Part shown: positions 23,621 to 32,090 of the stretch, one piece after another | How positions within the stretch are numbered: the stretch's first letter is position 1 | How the letters are laid out: every line of letters starts with the position of its first letter | Source of the DNA: Triticum aestivum | Taxonomy: Eukaryota > Streptophyta > Magnoliopsida > Poales > Poaceae | Reading direction: 5' to 3' | NCBI RefSeq assembly: GCF_018294505.1 | Contig: NC_057807.1 | Coordinates: 142,528,461-142,592,460, forward strand | Length of the DNA stretch: 64,000 bases | Made by a program: the position numbers and the translations under genes | Notes under the pieces: model-generated | The model's database searches: none | What the model saw: the letters and a program-made list of their open reading frames with translations, nothing else | Told to the model about the DNA's origin: nothing

Positions 23621-24244
23621 TTACAAGATTGGATACAAGAGATGAACTAGGGTTTTGAGAGGAGATGGTGCTGGTGAAGATGTTGATGGAGATTGACCCC
23701 CTCTTGATGAGAGGATCGTTGATGATGACGTTGGTGATGATTTCCCCCTCCCAGAGGGAAGTGCCCCCGGCGGAACAGCTCCGCCAGAGCCCTAGATTGA
23801 TTCTGCCAAGGTTCCGCCTCGTGGCGGCGGAGTTTCGTCCCGTAAGCTTGCCCACGATTTTTTCCAGGACAAAACCTTTCATATAGCAGAAGATGGACGC
23901 TGGAAGCCCACCAGGGGGCCCAGGAGATAGGGGGCCGCGCCCTACAGGGGGGCCTGTCTCCTGGACAGGGTGTGGGCCCCCTGGCCTATTTCTTTTGCTC
24001 ATAAATTCTTATTAAATCCAAAAAGTTGTTTCGTGGAGTTTCAGGATTTTTGGAGTTGTGCAGAATAGGTTTCCAATGTTTGCTCCTTTTCCAGCCAGAA
24101 TTCCAGCTGCCAGCATTCCCCCTCTTCATGGTAAACCTTGTAAAATAAGAGAGAATAGCCATAAATATTGAGATATAATGCATAATAACAGCCCATAATG
24201 CAATAAATATTGATATAAAAGCATGATGCAAAATAGACGTATCA
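23621..24244 (-). repeat. Remnant of the 5' LTR, 624 bp
   Basis: It corresponds to 19714-20340 of the complete LTR, including the GC-rich hairpin and the terminus TGATACGTC on minus. The remaining 0.9 kb of this LTR is missing. The junction with integrase is at a short shared word (acaa..ttacaagattgg), compatible with illegitimate recombination. Confidence 0.85.
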
Positions 24245-24830
24245 AGGCGTAGCCACCCGTGGGAGGCAGGAGCAGGCGGAACCGATGGGGTGGTTTGGTT
24301 TGGGCGGTTGGAGGAAAAATACAAGAGATAGTAGATACATGACACATGTTGGGTGTCAATCCAATGGCTGGTAGGCAGAATCGTTTGTTGACTAGCTAGT
24401 AAGTCGACACCACCCATGGATAGGTTTTTTCCTTGTGGGTCCCAAATGTCAGAATCCAAATCTATCACGATCATGTAGCCTTTATTATGAAAATATAGCC
24501 CATTTGGTGTGCTAGTTCGAAATAAGTTTGTGGGTGCTGGTGGGGGCTAATCACTTGGGTTCTGTGATGCACGGTGAGCTCAAGCAGCCGGCGGGAGTGA
24601 CGTTATTTCCCTTGGTTGGGATTTGTTATAGTATTTCACTCTTAATTAAACAAATGGCAAGCCATTTGCCTTGTTTCAAAGAAAATATGACAGCCACAGC
24701 CGAGTTGAAAAGGGCAACAACATCTAACTCCAGCTTACAAACTGTACAAAAGCATGAGGGTTAATTGTTCATCAAGTTTAGACAAAACCCAGATTGAAAA
24801 GGGCAACAACATCTAACTCCAGCACTACTT
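24245..24830. repeat. Right part of the third CACTA repeat copy and adjoining CACTA-like sequence
   Basis: 24245 to about 24450 completes the interrupted 700-bp repeat (cacccgtgggaggcaggagc, ttgggcggttggag, ttgttgactagctagtaag). The rest is AT-richer. A 32-base segment occurs twice, at about 24707-24738 and 24794-24825. No gene is seen before the pseudogene stop at 24831. Confidence 0.65.
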
Positions 24831-26398
24831 TCAGCAGTCATAGTCAAATGCATCAGTCAGGTCCATAGAATGAACATCCTGGGTCGTAAAATTTACTGGA
24901 CTATGACCACAAGATGTTGTAAATAGAAGCCCGACATGTTCAGAAGCTCTTTTGTCCACCTGAAACTCCTTTGTTGCTCTTAGACATACCCATCCGTCAA
25001 AACCATGTTGCTGATAAACTTAAGCCTGATGGACAATAGAAACCTCGCATTCAGCAGGAAGAATTTGACAAATCTAGTGTTTGCATGGTTGGCTACATAT
25101 CGTTCCACCGTTATTGTCTTCAACCGAATGTCATGAGAAGTGAGAAAATCCTGGTGCTTACGAATCCATCGATTGGTTATAACTTTCTTACCCCGTCCGG
25201 TTGCCTAAATAGACATGAAGATTGAAAACAAGTAAGGTCTAAAAAAAGAGTGTCGAAATAGCAACAGCTGAACGGTTAATTCTAGTACACTATATGCGGG
25301 CTTGCAATGTGCGTCAAATTATCACCTTTATATACCACTTCTCTAGACATGGAAATCATTGCAGGAAGCCAATAATCTTGTTTAGATCAAAACTATTTAT
25401 TTGGAAATATAAGATCTTGACAGAATCCAGCACCATTGATAGGCTATACACGAAGAAACTCTTCATTCATCATAGAACATAGTATTAGTACAAAATGTGT
25501 ACTCCAAGAAGATATATAAGTTATGCGCAGAAATTTAAAATGCAGCTTATGGTTACAAGTGTAGATGATAATATACAGTAACTGAAGAAATGTGGAGCCA
25601 AACACCATCTTGAAATGAGCATAGAGATCATGTATTACACCCAAGGTCTCCAGTTTAGGCGCAGAGATGACGGTTATTTGCGACGGTGAATAACTAGAAT
25701 CAAGGATCAACCTTTGAAGTGAAGGGGCATCTTGGATGATTAGTTGCCCTCCGTCAAAAGAAATTCCAATTCTTACAAGGTTAGGCGACTTTATTTGCAG
25801 ACAACCGATTCTAGTGTGAAAACAAGCACCAAGCACTCCAGGGCAAGGCAACTGGAGTGGATGATGCTGTGAATGAGGCCTCCGATATACAAACCCGCAC
25901 AAGTGAAAGTTTTTTGAGAAATGGGAGTCGAAGGTTTAGTACCAGATTGTCTGGTAGGTAGCACAACGCAAAGGTGGCGGTGGGGAGAGAGGAGGAAAAC
26001 CGCGAGATGGACATCGATGCTGAGGGCACAAGTACATGGCGTTCGGTATCTGGTAGGTGATTTCCTAGGGAATAGTAGAACTCAAGCAGGTATAGTTCTA
26101 TGAATTCAGGAGAGTTCATCCAGGCGTCCACCATACAGGGCATCGTATGCTTGCTCAGGTAGCATGACGGGATGCAGATGGTTTGAGTGAAGCCCTGGTG
26201 GGAGGAGATGATGGCTCTGGGGAATTCAAAATCATTAAAGAGAGATAGCCGACGACGGTCGAGATTAAGGGGTGTGGGCGCCATAGAGGGCGCCACCAAA
26301 TTGAGAGGATTTGGGTGCGGCAGCAATCCTTGGTGGGGAGAAGCGAGATGATCTCCCCAAGGATGGAGTCCAGGAGATAGCTGACGTGGTCCACCCAA
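24831..26398 (-). pseudogene. F-box/LRR/FBD protein pseudogene, three exons
   Basis: Minus strand, read right to left. An F-box start ([20 protein letters not shown]) at about 26394-26330 is followed after a frameshift near 26280 by [20 protein letters not shown]. Leucine-rich repeat text comes next (LPDNLVLNLRLPFLKKLSLV; SPNLVRIGISFDGG; APSLQRLILDSSYSPSQITV; APKLETLGVIHDL). A second exon part reads VLDSVKILYFQINSFDLNKI then FPCLEKWYIK, with TGA at 25356-25358 in it. A GT-AG intron (25325-25205) precedes the third exon with the FBD domain (KHQDFLTSHDIRLKTITVER, then QVDKRASEHVGLLF and the C-terminal MDLTDAFDYDC), stop at 24831-24833. A further frameshift lies in that exon. Family members act as substrate adaptors of SCF ubiquitin ligases; this copy is broken by at least three frameshifts and a nonsense codon. 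It directly adjoins CACTA sequence, so capture is possible. Confidence 0.8.
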
Positions 26399-27149
26399 GA
26401 TTCTACGGGTTCCTAGGATCCGGTGGGGGTGGGCTAGCTGCTTCTCCCCACGCTGCCTGGTGCAGGATCTACAACAGGCGTCGACGCTAGCGGGAGCCTC
26501 GTCTTGTTGGCGCTGGGGTCAGCCTACTCCATTTTCCTCGAGGGCGTCGCGTCGATCTCACATATTTGAGCAGTGTAACGAATGATGAGCCTAGTTGTAG
26601 TGCAAGTGAATAAGAAGGGGAGATGGGGTTTTTCTGTAGTAGTGAGGAAGAAGGGGAGCTGGGGTTTTCTGTAGGATTGAGGTGAGGAATTTAGGGGTAC
26701 GAGTGGAGCAAGCTGACGTGAGGTGGGTGGGAGTGAGGAGGATGAAGAGCACCCATGTTTTTTGGGGGGCGGTGTGGTGGGTAGCTCCTCTCATTAAGTA
26801 AATATATGGGCTTTTGAATTGATTTTATTATTTACTAGGATGGATGGGCTGTTTTGTCTTGGGCCCAGAGGAACAATTACTACTAGTACAGTGGAGACAC
26901 TCTACAACTATCCAGAAAAACAATTACTACTAGTACAATGGATGCACTACCGCTTTTGGCTCCTCCGAGATCATCAAAACATCTCCCTCTACTGAATGCC
27001 ATTTTACTTTTGTTCACCAACGTGCGGGCCATGCAGCACTTGGGCCCAAATGCCGTCCACCAAATTAGAAGGCAATATGCAGGGAGAGAATCACGGTCGT
27101 AGCGCAGCAGTAACGAGCCGTCGTATCACAAAATCCCACCTCCCCGCAG
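26399..27149. other. Spacer between divergent gene remnants, promoter-like
   Basis: No coding sequence is accepted. A direct repeat (aacaattactactagtaca) occurs at 26872 and 26929. A word tttttctgtagtagtg near 26632 was considered as a CACTA end and rejected. The region separates the minus-strand F-box remnant from the plus-strand gene-like fragment and may hold remains of both promoters. Confidence 0.4.
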
Positions 27150-27933
27150 TTTAGTTTGATAGACGAAGCAACCATCATTTCTCTCTTCGCTGAATCCCCT
27201 TCTCCCTCGCCGTCTTCAAGAAAGCCAACACCCGCATCTGCCACTGTTCTTCTCTCCCAACGAAGGGAAGGTAAGCGGATCCGTGATGTTGGTATAGTTT
27301 CATTCAGAGAAAAAGAACTTTTGCAAAGCAATAACAGGTCCTCACTCTCTTTTTTGTTTCATTGTCATTGTGATTTTATTTTCCTTTCAGTGGCCTCCTA
27401 GTATTCGTCAGTTTCATGATGGACCAAGGAGAACCAGGCAAAGATCTACCGATGTTGGAGCCGACGCGGGAGGCTGATCCCCACGAGACAGAGAGCTCCA
27501 AGAATATGGAGGCAGCCACCGAGCCGACCCCAGATACACTCACGACCACTTCTGAGATGGTGAATGCCCTGTTTGAGCTTACAACCCCTGTGGCCCTACA
27601 GGAGCAGGTTTCCCCCTTCGAGGATGTGTCCCCCCCCCCAATGAGCTGCTCAAGGTGATTTTCTTCTTTGCCGGTCTTGATTGTGGATTTTCATCTAAGT
27701 ATGTGGTGATAAATAATGCAAAATTTTATTAGCTTCGATGCCATGCTACCTTCCCTGTCATGCAAACTTTTGACTCTACATGGTGGTTTAAATAACTTGT
27801 TTCTTATAATGGAAAGTAATTTAGAATGTGTTTCTGTTTCAATTAGATCCCTGATGCAGACAAGGATTGTGTGGTTATACATGTCACTCGCTATGAGGCG
27901 GATGACCTGAATATATGCACTGGGACAACATAG
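27150..27933 (+). pseudogene. Unidentified spliced gene-like fragment
   Basis: A pyrimidine-rich leader is followed by a GT-AG intron (27271-27390: gtaagc to cctttcag). Then ATG at 27416 or 27419 opens a frame rich in acidic residues and threonine (GEPGKDLPMLEPTREADPHE; SEMVNALFELTTPVALQEQV). A C-run of ten (27630-27639) precedes a second donor (caag|gtgatt, intron 27655-27846). The third exon 27847-27933 can be read as IPDADKDCVVIHVTRYEADD ending in a stop. With the C-run as given, the frame enters exon 3 in a different phase, so one base may have been gained or lost. I do not recognise the protein. It could be a small gene, a captured exon set or chance. Confidence 0.35.
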
Positions 27934-28882
27934 TTCTTAGGTTGTTGGATCCTGGAAGCCATTTGCACTTATACCAATGTCAATGGCGTCCGGCAGATCT
28001 GAGGTGGAAGACGATGACGGTTGCGGCGTTGCAGCCCGCCCGAGGTTGCGTGGCTCGTCTGGGATGATGCAGCTGATGAGGCGGAGCCAATGGACACGGT
28101 GGTTGCTCGAAGGACGGGCGGTGAGTGTGGTGGCAGTGTGTAGTGGTGACGGACGTGTTCGGGTCTGAGGTGCAGAGCAAGAGGGAGAGCAGCAGGGGAA
28201 GGGATGAGTACGAGAGGGAGTGAGAGGGGCCTGGGGGTGCGTGGCTTCCGTAGCGGCGTTGAGGAGGCAGCAGGCAGGAGGTGGTCGGGGCGCATGCTTG
28301 CATGCGGTGGCCATGCGCCTCTCATCCTCCTAGTGGGAGGTTGAGGGTGACTGGCACTATGCTGTGGGTTGGGCCGCACAGTAACAGGCCACCCAGGCTG
28401 GACAGGTAAGCACCAGGTAAGCTTTCTCCTTATCTTATTTCTATTTATGTTTTTCTAATTTTTGCAGATTTGTTTTAATTTGGTTTGCAAACCAAATCAC
28501 TTTTTAAAAATTCTGAAAATAGTTATGGGCACTAAATGAATTATTCCAGAGACCCTTAACTAATTCCAAAATTGTTGGAGCATTTTAAAATATTTATAGT
28601 ATGTAAATGCCCCAATGCAAATACAATATGAGTTAATTCAAAAATCCAGAATGGCCTAAAAATATTTGCATCATTTTTGGCAAAGGTTTTCACCTTTATA
28701 AAAAAATCAAGAACATTTTCAAAGGCACTTTGGATTCATTGAAAATATTTTTATTTTGATCCTAGTTGAATTCCGTTAGATGCTAGGGTTAAGGCATCCC
28801 CATTTCAAGTTTCAAAAGAATTTAAACATGATGCATGGATGCAAAGCCACTAATTACAAACAATTATTCTAGGATTGTGACA
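27934..28882 (-). repeat. Probable LTR segment of a long-LTR element, minus strand
   Basis: Read on minus, a TGTCACAATCCTAG start at 28882 is followed by AT-rich LTR-like text and then GC-rich sequence below about 28380, the composition seen in the long LTRs at 34622-39180. It ends exactly before the gag codons resume at 28883, as expected for an insertion. The other end of the insertion and its target repeat (ATCTC on this side) were not found, so the left limit is uncertain. Confidence 0.45.
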
Positions 28883-29445
28883 ATCTCCTCCTGGGATGAG
28901 CTGCGCGAACGCTTCATCACCAACTTCCAAGGCACCTGCGACCATGCGCCTACCGCGGGCGACCTGCGGCGCATCAAGCGGCAACCAGGAGAGACCTTGC
29001 ACAAATACATGCCGCGCTTCACCAACCTTCATCTCAAGATCCCCAAGGTGTCAGACGAGGCATCATCTTAGCGTTCACAGATGGCGTCTGGCATGTCAAG
29101 ATGAAGGAGGAGCTCGCCATTCACAAGGATCTGTCCTCAGATCTGGAAATGTTCAATATGGCAACCAGGTGCGCAAGGGCAGAGGAAGGACGCCTCTCGC
29201 TCCTCGAGCTCCCAGAGACCAACCCCGAAGACAAGAAGACCAAGGCGAAGGACGTGAAGCGCAAGGGCCTGGCAGTGCTCACGGTCGAGCCCGAGATGAA
29301 GCACGGATGCGACCACCTAGAGTCTTCCAAGGGCAACCTCCTGTTCTGCGTCTTCCACAACGTACACAGCCACAACACCAACTACTGCCAGGAACTCAGG
29401 GCGATTCGAGACAGACGCCTTGGCCGCCGCCCTAAGCACAACGAC

Positions 29446-31085
29446 TATAAGGGCATATTTCACCCTATGTGGTTTTGGTGATTGATGACAATGCATTTGC
29501 GGACTAATCGTGTGCATTGAGAATTTCAGATATCTAATGTCTAGGCACAAGACGATTCGTTGCCCCTCGGAGCCTAAGTGAAGACGGTGTTTCTCTACGT
29601 TTCTTTTCGGTGGATTTGAGTCATAGGAAAGCCGTACTATTAAGAGGGGGTCCGTGTCGGAAAGGTTAGGGTGGAATCAACATGTACAAGTCTGTTCCTT
29701 TGCACCACCTTTCCTTTGCTTCTTTGGAGCACCGACCATTTATCTGTGTCTTTGCAAAATGAAGGACTCGTAGTGTTATTGAGATGTGGCATGCGGTAGT
29801 ACTGCTCAAGGGAGCAGTAGTACCACATTGTCCCACGGTAGTACCGACCAGGGACGCGGTAGTACCTCGCAATGCGGTAGTACCGCTCCTCGGACGCGGT
29901 AGTACCGTGGCCTCTAGTCCAGCACAGTAACACAAGCGGTAGTAGGGGCGGATGTAATTATTTACATCCGCGCCCTACACGGTAGTACCGCTCCCTGCAT
30001 GCAGTAGTACCGTGTCAGATTTTTGCACAGATCAAAACACAGTGGAAGTAGCCACAGATGTAATTTTATTAGTTTGTGCCTTCCCAGCCTAGACAAGCCC
30101 TACCTTGCGGTAGTACCGCAAGGGCGCTTACCGCAAGGGCGCACGGTAGTACCGCTCCGGCAGTTCTACCGCTTGTTGCATAAACGTAATAGGGTCTCGT
30201 TTGGTCTTTGCTGCGGGAGCGGTCGTACCACACCGCCTAGCGGTAGTACTGCAAGGCCTTGCAGTAGTATCGCAAGTTGGTGCGGTAGTACCGCATGTCG
30301 CAGGTTGAATAAGTGGGTAACGGTTAGATTTTTCCTCTCACTATATAAGGGGGGTCTTCTTCTCCGTGTTGACCACCTCTTCCATTCCTAAGCTCCATTG
30401 TTGCTCCAAGCTCCATTTTCGCCCGATCTCTCTTCCTAGACAATCAAACTTGTTGATTCTCTAGGGATTGGTTGAGAAGGCCCCGATCTACACTTCCACG
30501 AAGAGAAATTTGATTCCCCCCCACTAATCCCTTGCAGATCTTGTTACTCTTGGGTGTTTGAGCACCATAGACAGTTGAGGTCACCTTGGAGTCATATTCC
30601 ATTGTGGTGAAGCTTTGTGGTGTCGTTGGGAGCCTCCAATAAGTTGTGGAGATTGCCCCAACCTTGTTTGTAAAGGTTCAGTCGCTGCTTCCAAGGGCGC
30701 CAATAGTGGAATCACGGCATATCACATTGTGTGAGGGCGTGAGGAGAATATGGCGGCCCTAATGGCTTCTTGGCGAGCATTGTGCCTCCACACCGCTCCA
30801 ACGAAGACGTACTTCCCCTCAAAGGGAAGGAACTTCAGCAACACATCCTCGTCTCCACCGACTCCACTCTTGGTTATCTCTCACCTTTACTTGTGCAAGC
30901 TTATATTATGTTGTATCCCTTGCTTGCTTGTGTGCTTGTTGTTGTTGCTACATCATATAGGTTGCTCACCTAGTTGCATATCTAGACAACCTACTTTGAT
31001 GCAAAGTTTAATTTGGTAAAGAAAAGCTAAAAACTGTTAGTTGCCCATTGCCCCCCTGCTCTAGTCAACTATATCGATCCTTTCA
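29446..31085 (+). mobile_element. Solo LTR, 1.64 kb, with ACGAC target repeat
   Basis: Target repeats ACGAC at 29441-29445 and 31086-31090 flank it, and removing the LTR with one repeat rejoins the gag frame exactly. The start reads TATAAGGG where TG is expected, probably a TG to TA change; the end is GATCCTTTCA. A TATA-like word (ctatataagg) is at about 30342. The right-hand text (ctctagtcaactatatcgat) resembles LTR ends that usually precede a tRNA-Met primer site, but none follows, confirming solo status. It holds the palindromic minisatellite at 29790-30300. Confidence 0.85.
29790..30300. repeat. Palindromic minisatellite gcggtagtaccgc in the solo LTR
   Basis: More than ten copies or partial copies of the self-complementary word gcggtagtaccgc or of ggtagtac with varied flanks occur at uneven spacing of about 15-60 bases. 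Each can form a short hairpin. No coding meaning is proposed. Confidence 0.8.
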
Positions 31086-31359
31086 ACGACTGTGGTTACA
31101 GCCGTGGAGGAGGCCGCGGTGGTGGTCGCTGGGACAACCGTGACCCCCGTCGGGACTGGCGCGATCAGCCTCATGAGGACCGCTGGCAGGGCCAGCCTCG
31201 CGACGGCCTCTGGCGGGACCATCCTCATGAGGTCCGCCCTCAGGGCAACGCCTACCTCCCTCCGCTGCCACCGCCACCAAGGAGGAATGATGACCAGCGC
31301 CAGGATGATGGGGCCGGGGGCTTCCAAGAGCCTCGTGCTATTACCTGCATCCTAGGGGG

Positions 31360-31921
31360 TGCTCAGGCCCCCGCCTCCCATCGCGTCTTCAAGCAGTTCA
31401 CTTGTGAGGTGAACGCAGCCCTCCCCAAGCTTGAGGTGTCGCGCCCCCTCAGGTGGTCCAAGTACTCCATCACCTTCGACTCTTCGAATCAACTCAAGTG
31501 TGCAGCCACAGGAGGCGCACTCCTGATGCTCTTCTCACCAACCATCAGCAACATCCTCATTACCAAGACGCTTATCGACGGTGGGGCGGGGTTGAATGTC
31601 CTCTCTACTGAGATGTTCGACACACTCTAGGTGCCCTACGATCAGCTCCTCCCCACCAAGCCTATCTCAAGGGTGACCGACGGCTCCACTGTCCCCCGGG
31701 ATAGACTCGCCTCCCCTCACCTTCGGCAAGCGCAACATTGATCTCCCGTACAAAGCCATTCTCAGGTATCCGGCCCTTGCCAAGTTCATGGCGACGACTC
31801 ACCACTGCTACAACATCCTCAAGATGCCAGGAAGCTGCGACATCATCACGGCCGCCTGCGATGAGAAGGATGTGATGTGTTCCCTCGAGCGCGCCTACCA
31901 GGCCGTGGCGGTCGAGAACTT
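31360..31921 (+). pseudogene. Protease region of the second Gypsy element, interrupted
   Basis: The frame continuous with the gag tail reads FKQFTCEVNAALPKLEVSRP, RWSKYSITFDSSNQ and then the active-site-like LIDGGAGLNVLSTEMF (about 31570-31620), with a stop at 31628-31630. Another frame continues with YPALAKFMATTHHCYNILKM and CSLERAYQAVAVENF up to 31921. There the text passes into LTR sequence. The continuation SLERAYQA... is repeated at 39181. The same two-part pattern occurs at 1095-1661. Confidence 0.8.
31879..31921 (+). repeat. Left copy of a 43-bp duplication flanking the LARD insertion
   Basis: The 43 bases starting gttccctcgagcgcgcctac are repeated at 39181-39223 with one difference (t/c). 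A normal LTR retrotransposon duplicates about 5 bases at its target, so this long repeat is unusual. Confidence 0.85.
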
Positions 31922-31922
31922 C

Positions 31923-32090
31923 AAAATGCTCGGATGCATGAGACGAACACGTATGCAAAATGAGCTGCACATGATGACATGATACGAAATGCAGATGATG
32001 ACATGGCAAAGTGCGACACCCAAGCAAATGACATGGCAACAACGACGAATAACTGGCGGACACCTGGCGCATCGGATCCGGGGCGTTACA
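31923..32090 (-). repeat. Truncated 3' LTR of the LARD-type element
   Basis: Starts on minus with TGTAACGCCCCGGATCCGAT and matches the first 168 bases of the complete LTR with a handful of changes. It stops abruptly against the 43-bp repeat. Confidence 0.85.

Larger units (their letters stand above)
18819..24244 (-). mobile_element. Minus-strand Gypsy element with integrase, internally deleted, AGGCG target repeat
   Basis: The element is bounded by identical 5-base repeats AGGCG at 18814-18818 and 24245-24249, and the flanks join to restore the CACTA repeat. Its 3' LTR is complete (18819-20340). Next to it is a polypurine-type word (read on minus as gcttgggggagt), then about 1.5 kb non-coding, a coiled-coil ORF, and the integrase. 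The 5' LTR is reduced to its outer 624 bases (23621-24244). The primer site, gag, protease, RT and RNase H are missing. The deletion fuses the integrase directly to the middle of the LTR. Confidence 0.9.
13089..24500 (+). mobile_element. CACTA DNA transposon, 5' end and body, interrupted twice; 3' end not found
   Basis: It starts with CACTACAAAAAAAGACACAT at 13089, the class-defining terminus, followed by a subterminal region rich in short repeats (tctatgac, gacattt). Downstream are many copies of a gatgaacag motif, an approximately 83-bp tandem repeat, and a roughly 700-bp repeat in three copies, the last split exactly by the insertion at 18819-24244. No transposase is readable, so it is probably non-autonomous or its coding part is lost. 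No matching GTAGTG terminus occurs in the window. The right limit of 24500 is therefore only where clear repeat similarity stops. Confidence 0.75.
28889..31350 (+). pseudogene. gag of the second Gypsy element, split by a solo LTR
   Basis: The first part (28889-29071) has SSWDELRERFITNFQGTCDH and GETLHKYMPRFTNL, a standard Retrotrans_gag domain. A frameshift near 29060 leads to the frame 29101-29445 with VWHVKMKEELAIHKDLSS and a zinc-knuckle-like CVFHNVHSHNTNYC. At 29446 a solo LTR interrupts; codons continue in the same frame at 31091 with an arginine/glycine-rich tail (YSRGGGRGGGRWDNRDPRRD) that suggests RNA binding. The upstream part of gag is missing. Confidence 0.8.

Noticed and set aside
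26625..26645. tttttctgtagtagtg as a possible CACTA 3' terminus
   Set aside because: It does not match the reverse complement of the 5' terminus, lacks subterminal repeats and has no TCT target repeat.
29790..30300. Regular short repeats as a possible CRISPR array
   Set aside because: Plant context, spacing of about 15-60 bases with degenerate repeats and no uniform spacers. It is a minisatellite in an LTR.
29439..31091. 8-base repeat caacgact as a hAT-type target duplication
   Set aside because: Shifting the border gives a 5-base repeat with LTR-like ends (…CTTTCA), and the gag frame rejoins exactly. A solo LTR explains it better.
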